Assembly: GCA_947374505.1 (NCBI GenBank)
Contig: CANCCE010000002.1
Coordinates: 1-36,256 of the forward strand
Origin: Comamonadaceae bacterium
GTDB lineage: Bacteria > Pseudomonadota > Gammaproteobacteria > Burkholderiales > Burkholderiaceae_C
Direction: 5' to 3'
Length of the DNA: 36,256 nt
Shown here: in pieces, positions 1-7,976 of the stretch
How the letters are laid out: every line of letters begins with the position of its first letter
How positions within the stretch are numbered: position 1 is the first letter of the stretch
Position numbers and translations under genes: made by a program
The notes under the pieces: generated by a model
Databases searched by the model: none
What the model saw: only the letters and a program-made list of their open reading frames with translations
Told to the model about the DNA's origin: nothing

Positions 1-1
1 T

Positions 2-154
2 CTGTTTCACAAGATCGTCGCTTCTGCGGGCACCGACGCCGGGGTCGACGCTTTCATCAGCGAGCGCTTGGGTGGCGCCCCGGACCATCCGATGACGGTG
101 ACTTTTCCCGAGGGCGAATACCTCAAGGGGCTGGTGCTGGTCAGAAAGCTTTGA
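2..154 (+). CDS. 3' end of an unidentified protein (partial)
   Basis: An open frame enters from the left window edge and ends at the TGA at 152-154. The 50 visible residues run from LFHKIVASAGTDAG to a C-terminus ending LVLVRKL. I do not recognise the family. The end looks beta-strand rich (MTVTFPEGEYLKGLVLVRKL), and the codon use matches the neighbouring genes, so it is probably a real gene cut by the window. The next gene starts 141 bases later on the same strand. Confidence 0.5.
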   Translation: MFHKIVASAGTDAGVDAFISERLGGAPDHPMTVTFPEGEYLKGLVLVRKL

Positions 155-295
155 GCAGAAGGCCTTGATGTCTGCAGGTTGGCCGGGTGGTAGCTGCAGC
201 CGCCGGCCCCGCTCGCTAAAATAGCGGGTTAATTTTGGCTCGCATCTTGTTGAGCTTCCTACTCGTTTTTTCAGATTTTTCTAGTTAGGCACACC

Positions 296-1366
296 ATGAG
301 TTTGATTCCCGTCACCATCTTGACCGGCTTTCTGGGTTCCGGCAAAACCACTTTGCTCAAACGCGTGTTAACTGAAGCCCACGGTCAGAAAATTGCTGTC
401 ATTGAAAACGAGTTCGGTGAAGAAAACATCGACAACGAGATTTTGGTGAACGACACCAACGAGAACATCATTCAGATGAACAACGGTTGCATCTGCTGCT
501 CGATTCGTGAAGACTTGCGCGAAACGCTGCAACTGTTGGCCGCCAAAAAGCGCAAGGGACTGCTGACGTTTGACCGTGTCGTGATTGAAACCACGGGCTT
601 GGCTGATCCAGGTCCGGTGGCGCAGACTTTCTTCATGGACGAAGAAATTGCCGAGCAGTACCTGCTGGACTCGATCCTCACCTTGGTGGATGCCAAGCAC
701 GCCGCCACACAGCTCAACGACCGCCAGGAAGCCCGACGCCAAGTTGGTTTTGCCGATCAGATCTTCATCAGCAAGACCGATCTGGTGGAGGACAGCGAAG
801 TCAAAGCCCTGATGCGCCGCTTGACCCACATGAACCCCCGCGCTCCGCAACGTGCGGTGCATTTTGGTGAAGTCGCCATCGCCGATGTGTTTGACCTGCG
901 CGGCTTCAACCTGAATGCCAAACTCGATATTGATCCAGACTTTCTGAAGGAAGAGACTGATGCTCACGCCGGCCATGACCATGCACCAGGTGAGCATTGC
1001 GACCATCCTTCGCATGCCCATGATGCCGCTGATGGCCACGCCGGACACGGCCATCACCACCATCATGACGATGACGTGAAAAGCTTTGTATTCCGCTCAG
1101 ACCGCGCCTTCAGCCCGGCCAAACTAGAAGATTTCTTGGGTGCTGTGGTGAATATTTATGGCCCCCGCATGCTGCGCTACAAAGGCGTGCTGAACATGGA
1201 AGGCACCGATCGCAAAGTGATCTTTCAGGGCGTGCACCAGCTCATGGGCAGTGACCTTGGCCCCGCCTGGGCGGAAGGCGAAGTGAAGACCAGCAAGATG
1301 GTTTTTATCGGCATTGACCTGCCGAAAGATATTTTTTTGCAAGGCCTTGAGCAGTGCCTGGTTTGA
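296..1366 (+). CDS. CobW/COG0523-family GTPase, probable zinc metallochaperone
   Basis: This is a G3E P-loop GTPase of the CobW/YjiA/ZagA group, whose members hand metal (usually zinc) to client proteins at the cost of GTP. Visible motifs are the P-loop GFLGSGKT (residues 11-18), the metal-binding GCICC (Cys65, Cys67, Cys68), an ETTG Walker B-like element (98-101) and SKTD (159-162) as the guanine specificity motif. A His/Asp-rich linker at about 224-260 includes a run of five histidines. A CobW C-terminal domain fills about 262-356. The length of 356 residues is normal for the family. It lies just upstream of a DksA variant that has lost its zinc ligands. No convincing Zur box is visible upstream. 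The metal is inferred to be zinc and is not proven by sequence. Confidence 0.9.
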   Translation: MSLIPVTILTGFLGSGKTTLLKRVLTEAHGQKIAVIENEFGEENIDNEILVNDTNENIIQMNNGCICCSIREDLRETLQLLAAKKRKGLLTFDRVVIETTGLADPGPVAQTFFMDEEIAEQYLLDSILTLVDAKHAATQLNDRQEARRQVGFADQIFISKTDLVEDSEVKALMRRLTHMNPRAPQRAVHFGEVAIADVFDLRGFNLNAKLDIDPDFLKEETDAHAGHDHAPGEHCDHPSHAHDAADGHAGHGHHHHHDDDVKSFVFRSDRAFSPAKLEDFLGAVVNIYGPRMLRYKGVLNMEGTDRKVIFQGVHQLMGSDLGPAWAEGEVKTSKMVFIGIDLPKDIFLQGLEQCLV

Positions 1367-1575
1367 GTTAGGCTCTCCGCAAACTGCAAAAGCTTGCGGT
1401 TCACGCTGACTTGAGGCTGGAGGGCTCGATGTCCGTTTCTTTTTTACAACGTTTCGGTTTTATGGCGCCCGGCGCAGCTGATGCGCCGCTAAAATCGCGC
1501 GCCGAATGAATCACCAGGACTCCGGTTTTGAAAGCCGAGGGTCATCCACAGGCCACTGCCCAAAGGAGACAAGAC

Positions 1576-2652
1576 GTGAAAACCCCCGCCAAAAAGAGCA
1601 AGACGCCTGTGAAAGTGGCAGTCAAGACGGTCGCAAAAGTTGCAGCAAATAAGCCGATTAAGAAGACGCTGACGAAGCCGACCAAGCCGGTTGCGAAGAC
1701 TCCCAGCAAGGCGGTGGCGAAGCGGGTAGTGACTCCGGCAAAGGCTCAGCCCGTGGCCGCCAAGAAAGCCCTTCCCGTCAATAAATCGAAAACCAAAGAA
1801 GTTGATAAGAAAAAAATTGTAGCTAAATCGGTTATAAAGCCTGTTGCCAAGCCGGCCATCAAGTCGGCAGCCAAGCCGGTTGTTAAGCCAGCCGCCAAGC
1901 CAGTTCCGAAATCTCCGTCAATCTCTTCTGTCAAAGTTGCACCGCTGAGTGCAACCAAAGCAGCGTCCCTACCTACCAAGCCGGCGCAGGCTGCCCAGCC
2001 CGCCGCGCCTCCAGCTCCAAAGACCATGATCACGCCTCCACCCGCTCTCAAACCCGGACGCAGAAGTTCCGCCCGCACCGCAGCGATGTCGCCACCGCCA
2101 GCACCGATGGTGCCGACCCACGCGCCCGATGCAGCTAAAGCCAGCTACTCGACCATCACGGAACGCGTGATTTCGCCGCCACCGCATGTGGCCGCACGCA
2201 AAGACCCCAAGCTTGCCAACAATTGGAAGACCAAGGAAGCCAACGAGTTGACGGACGAAGAAGTCAAGGCCATGCCTGACAGCGAGTACATGAACGACAA
2301 GCAGCTGGCTTTTTTCCGCCACAAGCTGTCGATCCTGAAAAGTGAAATTCACGCCAGTGCTGGTCAAACCACCGAAAACTTACGTGAAGACACGGTTGTT
2401 GTGCCCGATCCAGCCGACCGCGCGACGATCGAAGAAGAGCACGCCCTGGAGTTGCGCACGCGTGACCGCGAACGCAAGTTGCTCAAAAAAATCGAGCAGT
2501 CGATTTCCCGCATTGACGCGGGCGACTACGGCTATTGCGATGAGACCGGTGAAGCCATTGGCGTCGGCCGTCTGATCGCCCGTCCTACTGCCAGCTTGTC
2601 GCTGGAAGCGCAACAGCGCCGTGAGCTGAAACAAAAATTGTTCGGTGACTAA
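1576..2652 (+). CDS. dksA: DksA-type RNA polymerase-binding regulator with a long Lys/Ala/Pro-rich N-terminal tail
   Basis: DksA binds the RNA polymerase secondary channel and, with ppGpp, adjusts transcription of rRNA and amino acid genes. The last ~150 residues match the family. They show the coiled-coil tip DPADRA (Asp278, Asp281, Ala283), a long helix with LRTRDRERKLLKKIE, and the former zinc-finger region. Only one of the four zinc-finger cysteines remains (Cys321 in YGYCDETG); the others are Thr, Ser and Ala. The first ~200 residues are low-complexity Lys/Ala/Pro sequence with repeats such as AAKPVVKPAAKP, like a histone H1 tail. I chose the GTG at 1576 because AAAGGAG lies 7 bases upstream. 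A TTG at 1528 would add 16 residues. E. coli DksA is 151 residues; this one is 358. Confidence 0.85.
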   Translation: MKTPAKKSKTPVKVAVKTVAKVAANKPIKKTLTKPTKPVAKTPSKAVAKRVVTPAKAQPVAAKKALPVNKSKTKEVDKKKIVAKSVIKPVAKPAIKSAAKPVVKPAAKPVPKSPSISSVKVAPLSATKAASLPTKPAQAAQPAAPPAPKTMITPPPALKPGRRSSARTAAMSPPPAPMVPTHAPDAAKASYSTITERVISPPPHVAARKDPKLANNWKTKEANELTDEEVKAMPDSEYMNDKQLAFFRHKLSILKSEIHASAGQTTENLREDTVVVPDPADRATIEEEHALELRTRDRERKLLKKIEQSISRIDAGDYGYCDETGEAIGVGRLIARPTASLSLEAQQRRELKQKLFGD

Positions 2653-2677
2653 GCACTGACAGCGTGTCACCAGCCAG

Positions 2678-2702
2678 CTCTTGCGCACAGCCTGCGTAAG
2701 AG
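2678..2702 (+). terminator. Hairpin downstream of dksA, possible terminator
   Basis: The arms CTCTTGCGCA (2678-2687) and TGCGTAAGAG (2693-2702) pair over 10 bp with one G-U pair and a five-base loop, 25 bases after the dksA stop. There is no T-run after it, so it is a poor intrinsic terminator. It may instead protect the 3' end of the mRNA. Confidence 0.4.
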
Positions 2703-3035
2703 TGGTTGAGTGATTGGCAATAGCGGCAAGCTCAGTCTTTGTTCGCACGGTCAGCCCAGCACAAGCTCAGCCGAATCCTTCCCTCGCTTCCACACGAGTT
2801 CACGCACCGCACGATGGACTGCTGCGCTGCGCTCGCAGTGACGGGATTGTTTCGTTCGCATTGAAAAGATTTTTCCTCATCTTGGAAATCCCTGAGAAAG
2901 CACTTTCACAGCCATCGCTAAGTGCTTAATTTTGAACAACTTTTATCTGCCGGCAGCCTTTGAAAGCGGCTCTAAGTCCTTGATTTCATTGAAAATTATT
3001 CTTTAAAGCCACTTGCTTCGGGCGATATTCCTGAT

Positions 3036-3075
3036 AAAGTGGTGAAAAGTGCAGTTTTGTGGTGAAAAGTGTTTT
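3036..3075 (+). promoter_or_regulatory. MraZ operator: four direct repeats with a 10-bp period
   Basis: Four consecutive 10-mers stand immediately before mraZ: AAAGTGGTGA (3036), AAAGTGCAGT (3046), TTTGTGGTGA (3056) and AAAGTGTTTT (3066). GTG recurs at 3039, 3049, 3059 and 3069, one per helical turn. MraZ is known to bind tandem short repeats spaced by one turn in front of its own operon (TGGGN repeats in E. coli, AAAGTGKNNN repeats in mollicutes). The array ends 14 bases before the mraZ start, consistent with autorepression of the dcw operon. Confidence 0.85.
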
Positions 3076-3089
3076 AAAGGTCTAAGCCA

Positions 3090-3518
3090 GTGTTCCAAGG
3101 TGCGTCTTCCATTGTTCTCGATGCTAAGGGTCGGCTGTCTGTGCCAACCCGGCACCGTGATGTGCTGAGCGCCACCGCCGCAAGCCAGCTGACCATCACC
3201 AAACACCCGCACGGTTGCCTGATGATTTTCCCGCGCAACGAGTGGGAAAAATTCCGCGAGCGGATCGCTTCGCTGCCCATGCAAGCCCAGTGGTGGAAGC
3301 GTATTTTCCTGGGTAACGCCATGGACGTTGAGCTAGATGCCACCGGCCGCGTGCTGGTCTCGCCTGAACTGCGGGCGGCTGCCGGTATTAGCAAGGACAC
3401 GGTGTTGCTCGGCATGGGCAGTTACTTCGAATTGTGGGATTCGGCTACTTATGCGGCCCAAGAGGCTGAGCAGATGAAGGGCGAAATGCCCGACGTCTTC
3501 AAGGACTTTTCGTTCTGA
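3090..3518 (+). CDS. mraZ: Transcriptional regulator MraZ
   Basis: MraZ is a ring-forming DNA-binding protein with two AbrB-like SpoVT domains that represses the dcw cluster. The 142-residue protein shows the family start [23 protein letters not shown] and a second copy of the fold with the related [13 protein letters not shown] motif near residues 83-95, as expected for the duplicated domain. The start is GTG at 3090, with AAAGG at 3076-3080 nine bases upstream. It is the first gene of the cluster, sits right behind the four-repeat operator, and is followed nine bases later by rsmH. Confidence 0.96.
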   Translation: MFQGASSIVLDAKGRLSVPTRHRDVLSATAASQLTITKHPHGCLMIFPRNEWEKFRERIASLPMQAQWWKRIFLGNAMDVELDATGRVLVSPELRAAAGISKDTVLLGMGSYFELWDSATYAAQEAEQMKGEMPDVFKDFSF

Positions 3519-3527
3519 AAGATCACG

Positions 3528-4445
3528 GTGCAAGACACATGGACACACCGCACCGTCTTGTTGAACGAAGCAGTCGACGCGCTGCAGATCAACCCGGACG
3601 GACATTACATCGACGCGACCTTTGGGCGCGGCGGTCACTCGCGCTTGATTCTCTCGAAGCTGTCGCCGCAGGGCCGGCTGACGGCGTTCGACAAAGACCT
3701 GGATGCGATTGCAGAGGCGGCCACGATCAACGATCCGCGCTTCAACATTCGCCACGAAGGCTTCAGCCATTTGGGCGAGTTGCAGGCCAACAGTGCCCGC
3801 GGGATTTTGCTGGATCTGGGGGTGAGTTCGCCGCAGATCGACAACGCGGCACGGGGATTTTCATTTCGCGGCAATGGGCCGCTCGACATGCGCATGGACA
3901 CCACCCGTGGCCAGAGCGTGGCCGAGTGGCTGGCCGATGCATCCATAGAAAGCATGACGGAGGTCATACGTGAATACGGCGAAGAACGGTTTGCTGGGCA
4001 GATTGCAAAGGCGATTGATCGTCGGCGGCTTGAACGGGGCCCACTTGGGAGCACCGCTGAATTGGCCGAAGTCGTGGCTAGCGCGGTCAAAACCCGCGAG
4101 CCGGGTAAGGACCCTGCAACGCGCACATTTCAAGCTTTTCGGATTTTCATCAATGCCGAGCTTGAAGAGCTGCAACAAGCGCTAGTGGCGTCGTTAAAAG
4201 TCTTGCAACCTGGAGGACGTCTGGTGGTGATCAGTTTCCACTCGCTCGAAGACCGCATCGTCAAGCAGTTCATCGCTGAGCATTCGCGCGAGGTGTTCGA
4301 TCGCCGCGCGCCGTTTGCCGAGCCCAAAGCGATGAAGCTCAACGCGCTGGGCCGTGTCAAACCGTCTGAAGCTGAAGTCTCCGGCAACCCGCGCTCACGC
4401 AGTGCCGTGATGCGCGTGGCCGAACGCACCGAGGTGCCAGCTTGA
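3528..4445 (+). CDS. rsmH: 16S rRNA (cytosine1402-N4)-methyltransferase RsmH
   Basis: RsmH (formerly MraW) methylates the N4 of C1402 in the ribosomal P site using S-adenosylmethionine. The 305-residue protein has the N-terminal [13 protein letters not shown], the SAM-binding TFGRGGHS (31-38), [20 protein letters not shown], and the C-terminal [16 protein letters not shown] typical of the family. The start is a GTG at 3528. No strong ribosome-binding site is visible, so coupling to mraZ (gap of nine bases) is likely. The stop overlaps the TTG start of ftsL by 4 bases. Confidence 0.97.
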   Translation: MQDTWTHRTVLLNEAVDALQINPDGHYIDATFGRGGHSRLILSKLSPQGRLTAFDKDLDAIAEAATINDPRFNIRHEGFSHLGELQANSARGILLDLGVSSPQIDNAARGFSFRGNGPLDMRMDTTRGQSVAEWLADASIESMTEVIREYGEERFAGQIAKAIDRRRLERGPLGSTAELAEVVASAVKTREPGKDPATRTFQAFRIFINAELEELQQALVASLKVLQPGGRLVVISFHSLEDRIVKQFIAEHSREVFDRRAPFAEPKAMKLNALGRVKPSEAEVSGNPRSRSAVMRVAERTEVPA

Positions 4446-4747
4446 CCCGCGTCAATCTGTTGCTGCTGGTGGCAGTCTTGCTGACGGCGCTGTATTTAGT
4501 CCACACGCAATACGAGTCGCGACGGATTTTTGTGGAGCTCGAAAAAGCCACGTCACAGGGGCGCAAGCTGGAGATTGACAACGAAACACTGCAGGCTGAA
4601 CGACGTTCGCAGGCGACGCCTTTGCGGGTCGACAAACTGGCCAAGGACAAACTGCAGATGGTGCCTGCCACGGCCGCCATCACGCAATATGTGACGAATC
4701 GTGCTCCTGCGACGCCTCTTGCCGTCACGGCCTCAGGCAAGCCATGA
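4442..4747 (+). CDS. ftsL: Cell division protein FtsL
   Basis: FtsL is a small bitopic membrane protein that forms a complex with FtsB and FtsQ and activates FtsW/FtsI. The 101-residue protein has a membrane helix at about residues 4-20 ([16 protein letters not shown]) followed by a coiled-coil stretch with [20 protein letters not shown]. It begins with TTG at 4442, overlapping the rsmH stop as TTGA, and its own stop overlaps the ftsI start as ATGA. Sequence conservation in this family is low; size, topology and position between rsmH and ftsI make the call firm. Confidence 0.93.
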   Translation: MTRVNLLLLVAVLLTALYLVHTQYESRRIFVELEKATSQGRKLEIDNETLQAERRSQATPLRVDKLAKDKLQMVPATAAITQYVTNRAPATPLAVTASGKP

Positions 4748-6477
4748 GTCGCAGCGTTCGTTACAGCTCAAGTCCGCTGCTGGCCAGCAAGACGCCGGTT
4801 TGGCGGAGTAAATTCATTGTGGCGGCTATTGCCTTGGGTTTCGCCGGGTTGGCTGCACGCGCTGCACATATCCAGATTTTCGGCAACGAATTTTTCCAGC
4901 GTCAAGGCGAAGTGCGCTTTGTGCGAACGCTGGAGTTGCCTGCCAGCCGGGGTCGCATCCTGGATCGCAATGGGCTGATTCTGGCGTCGAGCATTCCGGC
5001 GGAAAGTATCTGGGCTATTCCTGAAGACGTCGAAGTGAGCAAGGCGCAGTTGGCTGAACTGGGGCGATTGCTGGAGATGCCTGTAGCGACGCTGGAAAAA
5101 AGACTGGCCGATGAGGATAAAACTTTTGTCTGGCTGAAACGGCAAGTCGACGAGTCGGTGGCCAAGCAAATTGCAGAACTGAATATAAAGGGTCTTTACC
5201 AGCGCAAAGAGTACAAGCGGCAGTACCCCGATGGCGAAGCGACAGCGCATGTGGTTGGTTTTGCAGACGTTGAAAACCAGGGCCTGGAAGGCATGGAATT
5301 GACCTTCAACAAAGAGCTCAACGGGCGTGCCGGATCGCGTCGTGTGATCAAAGACCGGCTGGGTCGTGTGGTGGAGGACATTCGTGAACAAGTGCCACCG
5401 GTAGAAGGCAAAGACTTGCAGCTGTCGATTGACAGCAAGGTGCAATTTTTCGCCTACCAAAAGTTGCGGGACACGGTGATTTCATTCAAGGCCAAGGCCG
5501 GCAGTGTGGTCGTCCTTGACTCCGTCACCGGCGAAGTGCTGGCGTTGGCTAATTACCCCAGCTATGTTCCGGACAAGCGTAAAAATCTCAGCGGTGAGCA
5601 GCTGCGCAATCGGGCCATCACAGACACCTTTGAGCCCGGCTCGACCATGAAACCGATCACGGTGGCGATGGCATTGGAGGCCGGTCGTGTGACGCCGCAA
5701 ACCACCATTGAAACCGGGCCGGGTCGGTTCACCATGGGCGGTTTCACGATCAGTGACACGCACAACTACGGCACGTTGACGGTCGAAGGTGTGATTCAAA
5801 AATCAAGCAATGTCGGTGCCCTCAAGATCGCGCAAAAAATGAGTCCGAATGAAATGTGGGACACCTACACCGCACTCGGCTATGGGCAAAAACCGCAGAT
5901 TCAATTTCCAGGCGCGGTCACTGGCCGGTTGCGACCCTGGAAGACATGGCGTCCGATCGAGCAGGCCACCATGGCCTATGGTTACGGACTGTCGGCATCG
6001 CTGTTTCAGATGGCGCATTCGTACACGGCCTTCGCCCACGACGGTCGCATCATTCCTTTGACCATGCTCAAGAGCACCGCGCCGGCCGTCGGTGTCCGGG
6101 TGTTCTCTTCTGAAAACGCGCATGCCGTACGCCGTATGTTGCAAATGGCCGCAGCCCCGGGGGGTACTGGCCAGTTGGCGCAGACCGTCGGTTATTCAGT
6201 CGGCGGCAAATCCGGCACTGCGCACAAGCAGGTTGGCAAGGGCTACGCCAGCAACAAATACCGTTCCTGGTTCACTGGCATGGCACCGATTGAATCACCA
6301 CGCATCATCGTCGCCGTGATGATTGATGAGCCTAGCAATGGCCAGTATTTCGGTGGTGTGGTGGCCGCGCCCGTTTTCAGTGAAACCGTGCAACAGACCT
6401 TGCGCATGATGGGCTTGCCCCCTGATGTGGCGGTCAAGCCTCAGATCGTTACCAGTCCCGTCGAGGAGTCATTTTGA
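4744..6477 (+). CDS. ftsI: Septal peptidoglycan transpeptidase FtsI (PBP3)
   Basis: FtsI is the class B penicillin-binding protein that cross-links septal peptidoglycan. The 577-residue protein has one N-terminal membrane helix (about 23-45), a pedestal domain starting at ASRGRILDRNG, and a transpeptidase domain. The three active-site motifs are present: SxxK as S300-T-M-K303, SxN as S354-S-N356 and KSGT at 489-492. It overlaps ftsL and murE by 4 bases on either side, as usual in the dcw cluster. Nothing looks damaged. Confidence 0.97.
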   Translation: MSRSVRYSSSPLLASKTPVWRSKFIVAAIALGFAGLAARAAHIQIFGNEFFQRQGEVRFVRTLELPASRGRILDRNGLILASSIPAESIWAIPEDVEVSKAQLAELGRLLEMPVATLEKRLADEDKTFVWLKRQVDESVAKQIAELNIKGLYQRKEYKRQYPDGEATAHVVGFADVENQGLEGMELTFNKELNGRAGSRRVIKDRLGRVVEDIREQVPPVEGKDLQLSIDSKVQFFAYQKLRDTVISFKAKAGSVVVLDSVTGEVLALANYPSYVPDKRKNLSGEQLRNRAITDTFEPGSTMKPITVAMALEAGRVTPQTTIETGPGRFTMGGFTISDTHNYGTLTVEGVIQKSSNVGALKIAQKMSPNEMWDTYTALGYGQKPQIQFPGAVTGRLRPWKTWRPIEQATMAYGYGLSASLFQMAHSYTAFAHDGRIIPLTMLKSTAPAVGVRVFSSENAHAVRRMLQMAAAPGGTGQLAQTVGYSVGGKSGTAHKQVGKGYASNKYRSWFTGMAPIESPRIIVAVMIDEPSNGQYFGGVVAAPVFSETVQQTLRMMGLPPDVAVKPQIVTSPVEESF

Positions 6478-7976
6478 ACACTCATAAACATAAAGCGCTC
6501 ACGTCTCCCAAAGAGGCTGCACGCTGGTTGCGGCAAAACGTCAGTGGGACCTTGGTGGCAGACAGTCGGCGCGTGAAGCCTGGTGATGGCTTTTTGGCTT
6601 GGCCCGGTGCTGCCAACGATGCGCGGCGTTTTGTGCCGGAGGTGCTGGCAGCGGGTGCGACGGCTTGTCTGGTCGAAGCGGATGGCGCACAGTTGACCGA
6701 TGACGCGCGAATCGCTACGTACAGGGGGCTCAAAAGCGCAGCAGCGCCGATTGCTGCGGCCTTCTTTTCTGAACCCAGTCTGGAGCTGTCGGTTGTTGCC
6801 GTCACAGGTACCAATGGCAAGACATCCACCGCCTGGTGGATGGCACAAGCGCTGAGCCAATTGGGTCAGCACTGTGCCGTGGTGGGTACCCTGGGCATTG
6901 GGGAACCCGGCGCGTTGGTTTTCAATGGCCTGACAACGCCCGACCCCGTGTTGTTTCAGGAACAACTGCGCTGCTTGGTCGATGAAGGTTTTGTGGCTTG
7001 TGCCGTCGAAGCTTCTTCGATTGGTATCGAAGAGCGACGGCTTGACGCGACGCAGGTGCACACGGCCGTCTTTACCAATTTCACGCAAGATCATCTCGAC
7101 TACCACGGCTCCATGGCTGCTTACTGGGCGGCCAAAGAGCAATTGTTCTACTGGCCAGGACTGCAAGCCGCGGTGGTGAATATTGACGATCAGCACGGTG
7201 CAGAATTAGCGACCGTGCTGTCAACACAGAAGCTCGATGTATGGACCGTTTCTTGCACAGGTGCGGCTCGCATCGAAGCACGTTCTATTCAGTACGGTCT
7301 CGACTCGCTGAGTTTTGAAGTGGTTGAGGGTGAGACGATTTGCCAGGTGACGGCCCCGGTCGTTGGAGATTTCAACGTCTCTAATTTGATGGGCGTGATC
7401 GGCGCATTGCGCAGTCTCGGCTTGCCGCTGAAGGCGATTGCCGCTGTCTGCGCAACACTGAGCCCGGTGCCGGGCCGCATGGAAACGCTGTCTACCGAAG
7501 CTGCACCTCTGGTCGTGATTGATTACGCGCACACACCGGACGCACTTGAAAAAACATTGCAAGCACTCAAGCCGCAAGCGCAAAGCCGCGGTGGCAAACT
7601 CTGGTGCCTGTTTGGCTGCGGTGGTGACCGTGATGCGAGCAAACGCCCTTTGATGGGTGCTGTTGCCGGCCGCCTTGCAGATTACACGGTACTGACCAGT
7701 GACAACCCACGCAGTGAAAAGGCGGGCGACATCATGGCGCAAATTCTGGCTGGCATGCCAGTGTCTGCACCCGTGCTTCAGCAGCCTGACCGGGCACTGG
7801 CCATTGCCGCTGCATTGCAGCAGGCACGGCCGCAAGACGTGGTGCTGATTGCCGGCAAAGGCCATGAAAGCTACCAAGAGATTCAAGGTGTGCGCCGGCC
7901 TTTCTCCGACCGAACTGAAGCTGAACTGGCTTTGGCGGTTTACACCAATAACGCAGGCAACGCTAACAACTCATGA
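6474..7976 (+). CDS. murE: UDP-MurNAc-L-Ala-D-Glu:meso-diaminopimelate ligase MurE
   Basis: MurE adds the third stem-peptide residue in the cytoplasm, using ATP. The 500-residue protein shows the ATP-binding GTNGKT (112-117), the central-domain TNFTQDHLDYHGSM, the carbamylated-lysine region AAKEQLF (Lys221) and the DNPR motif (410-413), which marks meso-diaminopimelate rather than lysine as substrate. The start is TTG at 6474, with GAGGAG at 6463-6468 as ribosome-binding site, overlapping the ftsI stop. Its stop overlaps murF. Confidence 0.97.
   Translation: MNTHKHKALTSPKEAARWLRQNVSGTLVADSRRVKPGDGFLAWPGAANDARRFVPEVLAAGATACLVEADGAQLTDDARIATYRGLKSAAAPIAAAFFSEPSLELSVVAVTGTNGKTSTAWWMAQALSQLGQHCAVVGTLGIGEPGALVFNGLTTPDPVLFQEQLRCLVDEGFVACAVEASSIGIEERRLDATQVHTAVFTNFTQDHLDYHGSMAAYWAAKEQLFYWPGLQAAVVNIDDQHGAELATVLSTQKLDVWTVSCTGAARIEARSIQYGLDSLSFEVVEGETICQVTAPVVGDFNVSNLMGVIGALRSLGLPLKAIAAVCATLSPVPGRMETLSTEAAPLVVIDYAHTPDALEKTLQALKPQAQSRGGKLWCLFGCGGDRDASKRPLMGAVAGRLADYTVLTSDNPRSEKAGDIMAQILAGMPVSAPVLQQPDRALAIAAALQQARPQDVVLIAGKGHESYQEIQGVRRPFSDRTEAELALAVYTNNAGNANNS

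Larger units (their letters stand above)
2653..3089. other. 437-base intergenic region between dksA and mraZ
   Basis: I see no convincing gene here. From left to right it holds a 10-bp hairpin just after dksA (2678-2702), a palindromic repeat-like segment at 2816-2845, an A/T-rich stretch from about 2860 that probably carries the mra promoter, and the MraZ operator next to mraZ. A TTGATT at 2980-2985 spaced 16 bases from TTTAAA at 3002-3007 is one weak promoter candidate. Confidence 0.6.

Noticed and set aside
368-1066. Long minus-strand open frame opposite the CobW gene
   Set aside because: It is antisense to a gene with clear GTPase motifs, and its own translation shows no domain pattern.
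1377-1399. CCGCAA...TTGCGG hairpin as the CobW gene terminator
   Set aside because: The stem has only six pairs with an 11-base loop and no T-run follows.
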